Shown here one piece after another: positions 42,419 through 51,348 of a DNA stretch of 64,000 nt. The notes below the pieces were generated by a model. That model was given only the letters and a program-made list of their open reading frames with translations, did not search any database and was not told the DNA's origin. Location of the stretch: positions 62,001 to 126,000 of the forward strand of contig NZ_JBNRLS010000003.1 of assembly GCF_050379415.1 (NCBI RefSeq), written 5' to 3'. Made by a program: the position numbers and the translations under genes. This stretch comes from Marinobacter sp050379415 (lineage in GTDB: Bacteria; Pseudomonadota; Gammaproteobacteria; Pseudomonadales; Oleiphilaceae). The stretch's first letter is position 1; the number at the start of each line of letters is the position of its first letter.

Positions 42419-43540
42419 GTGACTGAAACAACCGATCAACTGCCCGCTCCCATTCCCCGGGAACAACCCAGCCGCCAGAAGCTCTGGCCCTTGTGGTTAC
42501 TCGCGATTGTTGCACTGGTCGTCGCCATTGCCCTGGCCCTGTGGAGCTGGCAGCAGTGGCAGGCGCACAAGGCGACGTTACAGACTATCGAGAGCCTGCA
42601 ACAGGATACCCGCCAGCTGGAAGATCTGTATGGCGACCGGGGCAGCCAACAGGCCCAGAGACTCCAGTCCCTGGAGGAAAAGCTCGCCGCCCAGCGCGAA
42701 CTGATTGCCACCCAGCAACGCCAGATTGACCATAATGCGCGGGAGTTGCTCGAAGCCGGTAACCGCACCCGCACCGACTGGTTGCTGGCAGAGGCGGAAT
42801 ACCTGCTCCGGATCGCCAACCAGCGCCTGCAGATTGAGAAGGATATTGGCGGCGCCATCTCCGCCCTGCAGGCCGCCGACGAGGTCCTCGCCGAGTCCGA
42901 TGACATCGGCGTCTACCCGGTGCGCCAGCAGCTGGCCCGGGAACTGCTTGCCCTCAAAGGCATTGAAAATGTCGACCGCACCGGCCTTTATCTCACCCTG
43001 GAAGCCGGTATTGACAGCGTCAACCAGCTCACCGATCAGGCCCTGATCCACGAATCGGCCCCCGGATTCGTGGGCGGTGATGGCGGCGCCACCCTGGACG
43101 CCACCGAAGGGGGCCCGGGCCTGCTCGCCCAGGCCTGGAGCCAGTTCACCGACACCCTCGGCCGGGTCGTGGTGGTACGCCGACTGGATGAGCCGGTCAA
43201 ACCCCTGCTGTCACCGGACCAGAGTGCTTACGCCCGGCTCAATCTCCAGCTGATGCTGGAAGAAGCCGAAATGGCCGTCTTGCGCGGCAATCAGGCGCTG
43301 TATGAGCGCGCCCTCGCTAAGGCCCGGGCGGCGGTCACTGACTGGTACAACCCGGAAAATCCCCGGGTGAAAGCGCTGTCGGATACCCTCGCGGAGCTGG
43401 CCAACCGTAACGTCGATCCGGAACTGCCGGACATCAGTAAATCCCTCGACCTTCTCAAGCAGCGCCTGGCCGGCCGCCTCGATGGCAATGGCGGCGACGT
43501 CGAGGAGACCAGTGCCGGCGCCGGAGGCACGGAATCATGA
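42419..43540 (+). CDS. hemX: HemX, membrane-anchored protein of the haem operon
   Basis: A 373-residue protein with a short cytoplasmic N-terminus, one membrane span (LWLLAIVALVVAIALALW, residues 23-40) and a long coiled-coil periplasmic part rich in glutamine and leucine. Its annotation as a uroporphyrinogen-III methyltransferase rests on gene position, and no methyltransferase motif is seen. Start GTG 42419 has AAGGA 5 nt upstream within the hemD end. The stop overlaps the hemY start (ATGA). Confidence 0.9.
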   Translation: MTETTDQLPAPIPREQPSRQKLWPLWLLAIVALVVAIALALWSWQQWQAHKATLQTIESLQQDTRQLEDLYGDRGSQQAQRLQSLEEKLAAQRELIATQQRQIDHNARELLEAGNRTRTDWLLAEAEYLLRIANQRLQIEKDIGGAISALQAADEVLAESDDIGVYPVRQQLARELLALKGIENVDRTGLYLTLEAGIDSVNQLTDQALIHESAPGFVGGDGGATLDATEGGPGLLAQAWSQFTDTLGRVVVVRRLDEPVKPLLSPDQSAYARLNLQLMLEEAEMAVLRGNQALYERALAKARAAVTDWYNPENPRVKALSDTLAELANRNVDPELPDISKSLDLLKQRLAGRLDGNGGDVEETSAGAGGTES

Positions 43541-44778
43541 TCCGCCTCCTGCTGATTATCCTGATTGCACTGCTAATCGGCACCGGCCTCGCGCTGGGCC
43601 TGCAATACGACCTGGGCTACATCCGGGTGAGCCTCGGTCACTACCTGGTGGAAACAAATTTCTGGGTGGGGCTGGCGCTGTTTGTGACGCTGGTAGCGCT
43701 GACAGTGGTGGCGATCAACCTGATCCGTCGTTTCCGGCAGGGCACCGGCGTGGTAGCCGGCTGGATCGCACGGGGCAACGAGCGTCGTGCCCGACGCCGC
43801 ACCACCCAGGGACTGCTGTCGTTGGCGGAAGGCAACTGGCCCAGGGCCCGAAAGCTACTGACTTCCGCCGCCGACAAGGCGGATACGCCCCTGATCAACT
43901 ACCTGGCAGCAGCCCAGGCAGCTTTTGAATCCGGCGACCATGAGGCGGTGGATGACCTGCTGCGCCGGGCCTTCGAGAGCACGCCGGGCTCGGACCTTGC
44001 CGTGGGTATCACCCAGGCCCAGCTGCAACTGGCGGGCAACCGACTGGAACAGGCACTTGCTACCCTGATACGGCTGCGCAAGCAGTCACCGCATCATCCT
44101 TTTGTACTGAAGCTGCTGAAGAATACCTACCTGAGACTCGAGGACTGGCGCGAACTGTCCAGGCTGCTGCCAGAACTGCGTAAGCGGGATGTCCTGCCGG
44201 AAGAGGAGTTCCACGAGCTGGAGCGGGAAGTCTGGCACAATCTGCTGGAACAGGCGGCTGAGGAATGTGAGCGGGCCCGCAAGGCAGACCCCGAGGCCTC
44301 TCTGGAACCCCTGACCCGCCTGTGGGACGAGCTGCCTGGATTCCTGCGCCGGGACGAATACACCATCCGGGATTACGCTCGCCTGCTGGCCAGACTGGGA
44401 GACGAGGCCCAGGCCGAAACCCTGTTGCGCAAGGTACTTCGGAACCATTGGAGTGACGAGTTGATCAATCTTTACGGCCGGATTGAGGGGCAGAAAACAG
44501 ATGAGCAGCTGCTGCTCGCCGAGCAATGGCTCAAGGACCGCCCCAACAACCCCGAACTCCTTCTGGCCCTGGGTCGACTGAGCCTGCGTAACGAACTGTG
44601 GGGCAAGGCCAGGGAGTATTTCGAGACCAGCCTGCGCCTGCGCCGGAGCCGTGAAGCACTGGCAGAACTGAGCCGGCTGAATGCCCACATGGGCGAGGAA
44701 GGGCTGAGCATCAAACTGATGATGCAGGGACTGGCCCAGGATAACGGGCTGCCTGAGTTGCCGATGCCGAGGGCCTGA
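43537..44778 (+). CDS. hemY: HemY, TPR-containing membrane protein
   Basis: A 413-residue protein with two N-terminal membrane spans (LLIILIALLIGTGLALGL and LALFVTLVALTVVAINLI) and a series of helical repeats in a long cytoplasmic or periplasmic tail (ARKLLTSAADKADTPLINYLAAAQAAF). The haem-operon HemY of gammaproteobacteria is distinct from the Bacillus protoporphyrinogen oxidase of the same name and has unknown function. It is translationally coupled to hemX. Confidence 0.92.
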   Translation: MIRLLLIILIALLIGTGLALGLQYDLGYIRVSLGHYLVETNFWVGLALFVTLVALTVVAINLIRRFRQGTGVVAGWIARGNERRARRRTTQGLLSLAEGNWPRARKLLTSAADKADTPLINYLAAAQAAFESGDHEAVDDLLRRAFESTPGSDLAVGITQAQLQLAGNRLEQALATLIRLRKQSPHHPFVLKLLKNTYLRLEDWRELSRLLPELRKRDVLPEEEFHELEREVWHNLLEQAAEECERARKADPEASLEPLTRLWDELPGFLRRDEYTIRDYARLLARLGDEAQAETLLRKVLRNHWSDELINLYGRIEGQKTDEQLLLAEQWLKDRPNNPELLLALGRLSLRNELWGKAREYFETSLRLRRSREALAELSRLNAHMGEEGLSIKLMMQGLAQDNGLPELPMPRA

Positions 44779-44799
44779 GCTTGGGGGCATACCCAGGAA

Positions 44800-44900
44800 G
44801 GGGTCAGATGAAAGCTTTCATCTGACCCCATGTTCATGCCCGGCCGCTGACTCGGGGATACCGCCAAGTCGGGGTCGGAAGAAAGCTTTCTTCTGACCCC
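44800..44900. repeat. Pair of 30-bp palindromes (REP-like element), copy 2
   Basis: Two 30-bp palindromes lie at 44800-44829 and 44871-44900, 41 bp apart. The first is perfect (arm GGGGTCAGATGAAAG). The second has GGGGTCGGAAGAAAG paired with CTTTCTTCTGACCCC, with one mismatch. They match the pair at 6256-6348 and, like it, lie between convergent genes (hemY and the flavin reductase). Confidence 0.85.
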
Positions 44901-44904
44901 ATTT

Positions 44905-45894
44905 TCACCTGGGTGCGTACTCCAGTACGTCCGAGAAAAACGCTTCCTGCGGCAACCCTGCCGCGACCAGCGCGTCCATCAGCGTATACACCATGGTCGG
45001 CGACCCACTGGCGTGCACCTCCACATTCTTCCAGTCCATGCCGGACGCCAGTACAGCACGCACCAGCTGATCATGGTGACCACCCCAGTCATTATCCTCG
45101 TCATCACCCACCACCGGCAGGAAGGTGAACGGCGGCCAGTCCCGCTCCCACTGCTGGGCCAGGGTGCGCAGGTACATGTCCTCGTGCTTGCGGACGCCCC
45201 AGTACAGTTTGATGGGATGATTGAAGTTCGTCTCGCGCAGGTAATCCACCAGGCTCTTCATCTGGGCAAAGCCGGTGCCGGCAGCCACCAGCAACACCGG
45301 TTTCTCCGGGGCTGACGCCAGGCAGGCCCGGCCATGGGGCAGCTCCAGGGTCACATCCTGACCGGAGGTCAGGGCGTCGATCACCCTCTGCGCCGACACC
45401 CAGTCCGGAGAGGCCTGAATGTGAAGTTCAATGTTCTGCTCGGAGGGACTGCTGGCAATGGAAAAATAACAGGGGTCCGTATCCGGCAGGTTCACAGACA
45501 GGTATTGCCCGGCATGGAAAGACAGCTCCCGGCGGCGGGGAATCTCCAGTTCCACCCGGTATACGTCGTGGCTGATGGACCGGACATCCACCACCTTTGC
45601 CTGCACCTTGCGGGGCTGATTGTTTCCTGCTGCCATAACGGCGGTTATCTCCAGTTCCAGGTCGGCGAGCGCATGAGATCGACACATCATCAGCCGCTCA
45701 CCAATCGAAATTTCACGTTGATTACGGGTATTCAGAGCAGTGCCGGACAGCACCCGGGCTTCACAAATCTCACATACCCCGTTGCGACAGGCAGCCGGTA
45801 CGGCAATACCGGACCGTCCCGCGGCACTGAGCAGATCGGCGCCGGGATCCACCGAATAACCCAAACCTGAAGGCCGCAGCACTACCCGATGCAA
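44905..45894 (-). CDS. Ferredoxin-fused NAD(P)H flavin reductase (CDP-6-deoxyglucoseen-reductase-like)
   Basis: About 329 residues: an N-terminal plant-type 2Fe-2S ferredoxin domain with the cysteine pattern CRNGVCEIC plus a fourth in LMMCRS, then an FAD domain (GQYLSVNLPDTDPCYFSIASSPSE) and an NAD(P)H domain (LLVAAGTGFAQMKSLVDYL). I chose TTG 45894 because AGAAGGA lies 6-7 nt upstream and 13 bp follows the ubiD stop; a longer frame overlaps ubiD. The order ubiD-reductase resembles the ubiD-fre pair of E. coli. A role in supplying reduced flavin for the UbiD/UbiX pathway is inference. Confidence 0.86.
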   Translation of the reverse strand: MHRVVLRPSGLGYSVDPGADLLSAAGRSGIAVPAACRNGVCEICEARVLSGTALNTRNQREISIGERLMMCRSHALADLELEITAVMAAGNNQPRKVQAKVVDVRSISHDVYRVELEIPRRRELSFHAGQYLSVNLPDTDPCYFSIASSPSEQNIELHIQASPDWVSAQRVIDALTSGQDVTLELPHGRACLASAPEKPVLLVAAGTGFAQMKSLVDYLRETNFNHPIKLYWGVRKHEDMYLRTLAQQWERDWPPFTFLPVVGDDEDNDWGGHHDQLVRAVLASGMDWKNVEVHASGSPTMVYTLMDALVAAGLPQEAFFSDVLEYAPR

Positions 45895-45907
45895 ATGACT
45901 GTCCTTC

Positions 45908-47395
45908 TCAATCAGGGCGAGACTGCGGAATTTCAATCCCCAGGCTGTCCCAAATGTCATCCACCCGCTGCTTCACCTCATCGGTCATGGCAATGGGCTC
46001 GCCCCACTCCCGGTCGGTTTCACCGGGCCACTTGTTGGTGGCATCCATCCCCATCTTCGAGCCAAGACCCGACACCGGCGAGGCAAAATCCAGGTAGTCG
46101 ATGGGAGTATTCTCCACCATCGTGGTATCCCGGACCGGATCCATCCGCGTGGTAATCGCCCAGATCACGTCTTCCCAGTTGCGGGCATTCACGTCGTCAT
46201 CGGTCACAATGACAAACTTGGTGTACATGAACTGCCGCAGAAACGACCATACCCCCATCATCACCCGCTTGGCATGGCCGGGGTACTGTTTCTTCATCGT
46301 TACTACGGCAAGCCGGTAGGAACAGCCTTCCGGCGGCAGGTAGAAATCCACAATCTCCGGAAACTGCTTCTGCAAGATCGGAATAAACACCTCGTTCAAC
46401 GCCACGCCCAGGATCGCGGGCTCATCGGGTGGTCGACCGGTGTAAGTGCTGTGATAGATCGGATCCCGGCGGTGGGTGATCCGCTCCACGGTGAACACCG
46501 GGAAATGGTCCACTTCATTGTAATAACCGGTGTGATCACCAAACGGCCCCTCCGGCGCCATATCGTCCGGATAGATAAAGCCTTCCAGCACGATCTCGGC
46601 ACTGGCCGGCACCTGCAAGTCACTCAACGCGGCCTGCACAAGCTCCGTCCGGGAACCCCTGAGCAGACCGGCAAAGGCATACTCGGACAGAGTATCCGGC
46701 ACCGGCGTCACTGCCCCGAGTATCGTGGCCGGGTCCGCCCCGAGCGCCACCGCCACCGGGTAAGGCTGGCCCGGATTGGCCTTCTGGAACTCCTGGAAAT
46801 CCAGCGCGCCACCCCGATGACTGAGCCAGCGCATGATCAGCCGGTTACGGCCAATCACCTGCTGCCGGTAGATCCCCAGATTCTGCCGCTCCTTGTGAGG
46901 GCCGCGGGTGATGACCAACGGCCAGGTCACCAGCGGACCGGCATCTCCGGGCCAGCAGTGCTGTACCGGAATCTGGTACAGGTCCACCTGATCCTTCTCG
47001 ATCACCACCTCCTGACAGGGCGCCGAACGCAGCACCTTCGGGCTCATCCGCATCACCTGCTTGAAGATCGGCAGCTTCTCGATGGCGTCCCTGAAACCCT
47101 TGGGGGGATCCGGCTCCTTCAGGAACGCCAGCAACTTGCCAATCTCCCGCAGCGCCGTGACATTATCCTGCCCCATCCCCAGCGCCACCCGCTTCGGAGT
47201 TCCGAACAGGTTGGCCAACACCGGCATGTCATAGCCCTTGGGATTCTCGAACAACAACGCCGGCCCACCTGCCCGCAGGGTGCGGTCACAGATCTCGGTC
47301 ATCTCCAGGTTGGGATCGACTTCCACGCTGATCCGTTTCAGCTCACCCAGCTTTTCCAGCTGATGGATGAAGTCACGCAGGTCGTTGTATTTCAT
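45908..47395 (-). CDS. ubiD: 4-hydroxy-3-polyprenylbenzoate decarboxylase UbiD
   Basis: A 495-residue prenylated-FMN-dependent decarboxylase of ubiquinone synthesis. MKYNDLRDFIHQLEKLGELKRI, then EGPFGDHTGYYNEVDHFPVF and TDDDVNARNWEDVIWAITTRMDP are characteristic of UbiD. The length is normal (E. coli 497). ATG 47395 has GGAG 6 nt upstream. UbiX, which makes the cofactor, is not in the window. Confidence 0.96.
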   Translation of the reverse strand: MKYNDLRDFIHQLEKLGELKRISVEVDPNLEMTEICDRTLRAGGPALLFENPKGYDMPVLANLFGTPKRVALGMGQDNVTALREIGKLLAFLKEPDPPKGFRDAIEKLPIFKQVMRMSPKVLRSAPCQEVVIEKDQVDLYQIPVQHCWPGDAGPLVTWPLVITRGPHKERQNLGIYRQQVIGRNRLIMRWLSHRGGALDFQEFQKANPGQPYPVAVALGADPATILGAVTPVPDTLSEYAFAGLLRGSRTELVQAALSDLQVPASAEIVLEGFIYPDDMAPEGPFGDHTGYYNEVDHFPVFTVERITHRRDPIYHSTYTGRPPDEPAILGVALNEVFIPILQKQFPEIVDFYLPPEGCSYRLAVVTMKKQYPGHAKRVMMGVWSFLRQFMYTKFVIVTDDDVNARNWEDVIWAITTRMDPVRDTTMVENTPIDYLDFASPVSGLGSKMGMDATNKWPGETDREWGEPIAMTDEVKQRVDDIWDSLGIEIPQSRPD

Positions 47396-47509
47396 CGTGT
47401 GCTCCGTTCTGTATCGGCCTATAGGTACGGAGTGACTCGTCGCCTGGACTGCCGGAGCAGCGCCGACACGAGGTGGGGAATCAAGAAAGTGCGCGCACAG
47501 TGTCTGATC

Positions 47510-47618
47510 GGCAGTGGCGGGGATGGCCTCCCCGGACTGTGTCTTGCCAGGGATGGCAAGACCAAGCCTACAGGGACGTATTCACGGCGTGTCCGGGGAG
47601 GCCATCCCCGGTACTGCC
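47510..47618. repeat. 109-bp imperfect inverted-repeat element
   Basis: Arms of 27 bp at 47510-47536 and 47592-47618 pair with about three mismatches; the core arm is GGGGATGGCCTCCCCGG. Between them lies a second hairpin, CTTGCCA-GGGA-TGGCAAG at 47543-47560. The element fills most of the gap between the ends of rho and the start of ubiD, and would be transcribed as a long branched hairpin after rho. Very similar elements recur, as I remember, in Marinobacter genomes; only one copy is seen here. Confidence 0.75.
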
Positions 47619-47647
47619 CGCCCCCGCAGGCTCAAGCGCAAAGCTGG

Positions 47648-48910
47648 TTAGCGGCGCTTCATGGACTGGAAGAACTCTTCGTTGGTCTTCGTGTCCTTGA
47701 GCTTGTCCAGCAGGAACTCGATGGCCGCAGTGTCGTCATCCATGGAATGCAGCAGCTTGCGCAGGATCCAGATACGCTGGATATCCGCCTCGGACATCAG
47801 CAGATCCTCGCGGCGAGTGCCGGAACTGCGGATATTGATGGCCGGATAAACCCGCTTCTCGGCAATCTTGCGGTCCAGGTGCACCTCCATGTTACCGGTT
47901 CCCTTGAACTCCTCGTAGATCACCTCATCCATCTTGGAACCGGTGTTCACCAACGCCGTCGCCAGGATGGTCAGACTACCGCCCTCTTCCACGTTCCGGG
48001 CCGCACCGAAGAACCGCTTTGGTTTCTCCAGGGCATGGGCATCCACACCACCGGTCAGCACCTTGCCGGAGGACGGAATCACCGTGTTGTAAGCCCGGGC
48101 CAGACGGGTAATGGAATCCAGCAGGATCACCACATCCTTCTTGTGCTCGACCAGACGCTTGGCCTTCTCGATCACCATCTCGGCCACCTGCACGTGCCGG
48201 GCCGGCGGCTCATCGAAAGTCGACGCCACCACTTCACCACGCACGGTGCGTTGCATTTCCGTCACTTCCTCCGGACGCTCATCAATGAGCAGCACCATCA
48301 GGTGACATTCCGGGTTGTTCCGGGTGATCGACTGGGCAATGCCCTGCATCAACAGAGTCTTACCGGCCTTGGGCGGAGACACGATCAGACCACGCTGGCC
48401 CTTGCCGATCGGAGCGACCAGGTCCAGGACCCGGGAGGACAGATCCTCGGTGCTGCCGTTTCCGGCTTCCAGCATCAAACGCTCTTGGGGAAACAGCGGC
48501 GTGAGGTTCTCGAACAGAATCTTGTTACGTGCGTTGTCCGGCTTGTCGAAGTTAATCTCGTTAACTTTCAGCAGGGCAAAGTAGCGCTCGCCGTCTTTCG
48601 GCGGGCGGATCTTGCCGGCCACGGTATCGCCGGTACGCAGGTTGAATCGACGGATCTGGCTGGGGGAGACATAGATATCATCCGGCCCCGCCAGATAGGA
48701 TGCATCGGCGGAACGGAGGAAGCCGAAACCGTCCTGCAGAATCTCCAGTACGCCGTCGCCGTAGATGTCTTCGCCACTCTTGGCATGTTTTTTCAGGATG
48801 GTGAAGATCACATCCTGTTTGCGCGAACGAGCCAGGTTATCGAGGCCCATTTCTTGCGCAATTTCGAGCAATTCGGGCACGGATTTCTGCTTGAGTTCAG
48901 TAAGATTCAT
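47648..48910 (-). CDS. rho: Transcription termination factor Rho
   Basis: A 420-residue RNA-dependent ATPase forming hexamers that end transcription. The N-terminal helical part (MNLTELKQKSVPELLEIAQ) is followed by the RNA-binding cold-shock-like domain (DGFGFLRSADASYLAGPDDIYVSPSQ), Walker A SPPKAGKTLLMQGIAQ, Walker B VVILLDSITRLARAYN and the Q/R loops. The frame could extend 73 codons upstream, but the E. coli length (419) and a promoter at 49094-49123 favour ATG 48910. A leader of about 180 nt is expected. Confidence 0.96.
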   Translation of the reverse strand: MNLTELKQKSVPELLEIAQEMGLDNLARSRKQDVIFTILKKHAKSGEDIYGDGVLEILQDGFGFLRSADASYLAGPDDIYVSPSQIRRFNLRTGDTVAGKIRPPKDGERYFALLKVNEINFDKPDNARNKILFENLTPLFPQERLMLEAGNGSTEDLSSRVLDLVAPIGKGQRGLIVSPPKAGKTLLMQGIAQSITRNNPECHLMVLLIDERPEEVTEMQRTVRGEVVASTFDEPPARHVQVAEMVIEKAKRLVEHKKDVVILLDSITRLARAYNTVIPSSGKVLTGGVDAHALEKPKRFFGAARNVEEGGSLTILATALVNTGSKMDEVIYEEFKGTGNMEVHLDRKIAEKRVYPAINIRSSGTRREDLLMSEADIQRIWILRKLLHSMDDDTAAIEFLLDKLKDTKTNEEFFQSMKRR

Positions 48911-49280
48911 AGTTTGTTGGATTTTCAGGAATGGAAATAAACGAGTGTTGGAATGACAGGGGTGCCCCTGAACGTATTGAACAAATAAAAGCTGAAACAG
49001 GTGCTGGCCAGATGGAGCAAGCCGGTGTTGTGGATTCCGGAATAGTTTGCTGAAGCCAGTAGAGTGGGAACAACCGTTCGCCGGGCAAGGAGGATAATCG
49101 GCCACCTTGGCTGCGAATGTCAAGTGCACTGACCAAAATTAGAGCAAATTACCATGAAACGGGGGTAAGGCTGGCCTGATACCTCCCCCTCTGGGGTTAC
49201 TCCCCTTCCATTATCCTTCGCCAATACGGATACTGAAGAAAATTCCATCACCTCCAGTTTCCAGAATGCGGAGCCCAGCC
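48911..49280. other. rho leader and rho-moaB divergent intergenic region
   Basis: This 370-bp stretch contains the rho promoter at 49094-49123 on the minus strand and about 180 bases of presumed leader towards ATG 48910. Rho genes of many bacteria are autoregulated through such leaders. The rest leads into moaB, whose ribosome-binding site GGAG lies at 49270-49273. No small open frame with a convincing ribosome-binding site and no terminator was recognised. A long plus-strand frame across here is a shadow of rho. Confidence 0.55.
49094..49123 (-). promoter_or_regulatory. Candidate sigma-70 promoter for rho
   Basis: On the minus strand TTGACA (49118-49123), an 18-bp spacer and GATTAT (49094-49099). 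The -35 box is consensus, and the -10 box has four of six matches. Initiation near 49087 would give a 177-nt leader for rho. Confidence 0.55.
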
Positions 49281-49856
49281 ATGAGCAGCGAAAGCACCAA
49301 CGAATTCAAACCCCTGAACATAGCCATCCTTACCGTCTCCGACACCCGCGGACCGGACCAGGACACCTCGGGCCAGTTTCTGGAGGACAGTGCGGTTGAA
49401 GCCGGCCACAAGCTGGTTGCCCGCCGCATTCTGCCGGACGACGTCTACCTGATCAGGTCCATGATGTCCAACTGGATTGCAGACCCCGACATCCATGTGG
49501 TCATTATTACCGGCGGCACCGGCTTCCATGAGCGTGATAGTACTCCGGAAGCCATTAGCCCGCTGTTTGACAAGGCCATCGAGGGTTTCGGCGAAGAGTT
49601 CCGCCGCCTGTCTGCCGAGGAGATTGGCTCTTCGACCATCCAGTCCCGTGCCTTTGGCGGCCTGGCCAACCACACAGTGATCTTCTGCCTGCCCGGCTCC
49701 ACCAGCGCCTGTCGCACCGGCTGGGACGGCATCCTGAAGAGCCAGCTGGACAGCCGACACCAGCCCTGCAACTTTACCGCCCTGACCCTGCGCAAACCGG
49801 CGAACGACGCATTTCCCCGCTTGCAGCAGGTCATCGGCAACCGGGCAACCAAATAA
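49281..49856 (+). CDS. moaB: MoaB/Mog-type molybdopterin biosynthesis protein
   Basis: A 191-residue MoaB/Mog-family protein. The MPT-binding stretch VVIITGGTGFHERDSTPEAI, the core LNIAILTVSDTRGPDQDTSG and LPGSTSACRTGWDGI are typical. Members adenylylate molybdopterin or are partly redundant with MogA. ATG 49281 has GGAG 7 nt upstream. It is first in the group moaB-moeA-moaD-moaE; moaA, moaC and mogA must lie elsewhere. Confidence 0.93.
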   Translation: MSSESTNEFKPLNIAILTVSDTRGPDQDTSGQFLEDSAVEAGHKLVARRILPDDVYLIRSMMSNWIADPDIHVVIITGGTGFHERDSTPEAISPLFDKAIEGFGEEFRRLSAEEIGSSTIQSRAFGGLANHTVIFCLPGSTSACRTGWDGILKSQLDSRHQPCNFTALTLRKPANDAFPRLQQVIGNRATK

Positions 49857-49869
49857 CAGGAGCGGACCC

Positions 49870-51084
49870 ATGGCAGGCCAAAACCTGACTTCCGTCGACG
49901 ATGCCATCGCCCACATCCTGGACCGGGCACCGGAGATTTCCTGGGTGGAAACCGTACCTCTCAGCGAGAGCCTGGGGCGTGTGCTGGCTGAAAACCTGCA
50001 CGTGCCGGCCGATGTTCCGCCGGCTGACAACAGCGCGGTGGATGGCTACGCCATCCGCAAGACCGACCTGAAGTCCGGTCAGCCAATCCCGGTTTCTGGC
50101 CGGATTGCCGCCGGCGAGGCCCCAGGCCCCTTGGCCGAAGGCACCGCCGCCAGAATTTTCACTGGCTCGGAGATTCCCGAGGGGGCCGATGCCGTGGTGA
50201 TGCAGGAACGGGTGGAGGTGACCGACGACGGCATCCTGGTTAAGGCCGAGGTCGCCAGGAACCAGAACATCCGCAGTCGCGGTCAGGACCTGAAACAGGG
50301 CGATATGGCCCTGGTCAGAGGCACCCCGATTCGCCCGCAGGAAATGGGGCTGATTGCTTCTATGGGCTTTGCCGAGGTATCGGTCGTCGCCCGCATGAAA
50401 GTGGCAGTGTTGACCACTGGCGACGAACTGGTGGATCCGGGCCAGCCGCTCGCCGGCGGCCAGATCTATAACTCCAACCGATTCACCTTGCTCGGCCTGC
50501 TTGCCCAGGCAGGCTGCGAGGTCACCATCTGCGAAACCTTGAAAGACAACCGGGAGGCGACACGGGAGACCCTCAAGCGAGCCGCATCCGAGGCGGACCT
50601 GGTGATTACCAGTGGCGGCGTATCGGTGGGCGAAGAAGACCATGTCCGGGCAGTGCTGGAGGAACAGGGCCAGCTTTCGCTCTGGCGACTGGCGATCAAG
50701 CCGGGCAAACCACTGGCGTTCGGCGCTGTTGAAGGCACCCCGATTCTGGGCTTGCCGGGCAATCCCGCGACCGTTCTGGTGACCTTCCTCATTGTCGGCA
50801 TGCCTTATATCCGGAGATGCCAGGGACGCCACAAGACCTGGCCTGTGGGCGAACGATTACCGGCAGGCTTTGATGTGGAATCCCCGTCCATCCGCCGGGA
50901 ATTCGTGCGTGCCAGGAAAGAGGTATCGGGCGACGAGCTCCAGATTGTTTGCTATCCGAACCAGAGTTCGGGTGTCCTCAGCTCCGCCTGTTGGGCGGAA
51001 GGGCTTGCCGTGGTTCCGGAGAACACGACGGTGAAGGCCGGGGACGAGCTGACCTATTACTCATTTGCGGAGCTGATGAGCTGA
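49870..51084 (+). CDS. moeA: Molybdopterin molybdenumtransferase MoeA
   Basis: A 404-residue enzyme inserting molybdate into adenylylated molybdopterin. Typical are PADVPPADNSAVDGYAI, FTGSEIPEGADAVVMQE, VLTTGDELVDPGQPL, the GGVSVGEEDH motif and the C-terminal GLPGNPATVLVTF. Length is normal. AGGAG precedes the start, 13 bp after moaB. The moaD ATG follows 2 bp after the stop. Confidence 0.95.
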   Translation: MAGQNLTSVDDAIAHILDRAPEISWVETVPLSESLGRVLAENLHVPADVPPADNSAVDGYAIRKTDLKSGQPIPVSGRIAAGEAPGPLAEGTAARIFTGSEIPEGADAVVMQERVEVTDDGILVKAEVARNQNIRSRGQDLKQGDMALVRGTPIRPQEMGLIASMGFAEVSVVARMKVAVLTTGDELVDPGQPLAGGQIYNSNRFTLLGLLAQAGCEVTICETLKDNREATRETLKRAASEADLVITSGGVSVGEEDHVRAVLEEQGQLSLWRLAIKPGKPLAFGAVEGTPILGLPGNPATVLVTFLIVGMPYIRRCQGRHKTWPVGERLPAGFDVESPSIRREFVRARKEVSGDELQIVCYPNQSSGVLSSACWAEGLAVVPENTTVKAGDELTYYSFAELMS

Positions 51085-51086
51085 CT

Positions 51087-51347
51087 ATGAGCACTGAAAC
51101 ACTGACTGTGCGCTTCTTCGCGCGCCTGCGGGAAGAGCTGGACACCGAAAGCCTGGAACTGCCGGCATCGCCGGAGCTGACCACCGGTGACATTCTCGCG
51201 CAGCTGGCGGCCAGGGGCGGGCCCTGGGCCCAGCTGCAGGGCGACCAACCGGTCATGATCGCGGTGAATCAGGCGATGGCCAAACCGTCGACCCCGGTGA
51301 AAGCCGGGGACGAAGTGGCCTTTTTCCCTCCGGTAACAGGAGGTTGA
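51087..51347 (+). CDS. moaD: Molybdopterin synthase sulfur-carrier subunit MoaD
   Basis: An 86-residue ubiquitin-like protein ending in PPVTGG, the double glycine that carries the thiocarboxylate sulfur. LTVRFFARLREEL at the N-terminus and VNQAMAKPSTPVKAGDEVAFFPP near the end are typical. With MoaE it forms molybdopterin synthase, and the moaE ATG follows one base after its stop. The moaE ribosome-binding site AGGAGG lies in its final codons. Confidence 0.94.
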   Translation: MSTETLTVRFFARLREELDTESLELPASPELTTGDILAQLAARGGPWAQLQGDQPVMIAVNQAMAKPSTPVKAGDEVAFFPPVTGG

Positions 51348-51348
51348 G

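Noticed and set aside
46274..48940. 888-codon plus-strand open frame across ubiD and rho
   Set aside because: It lies opposite the well-supported ubiD and rho genes and has a histidine- and glutamine-rich, low-complexity composition with no domain, so it is a shadow of high-GC coding on the other strand.
48911..49129. N-terminal extension of Rho to 493 residues
   Set aside because: The extra 73 residues are not conserved in Rho, the region includes the presumed promoter, and ATG 48910 gives the E. coli-like length.
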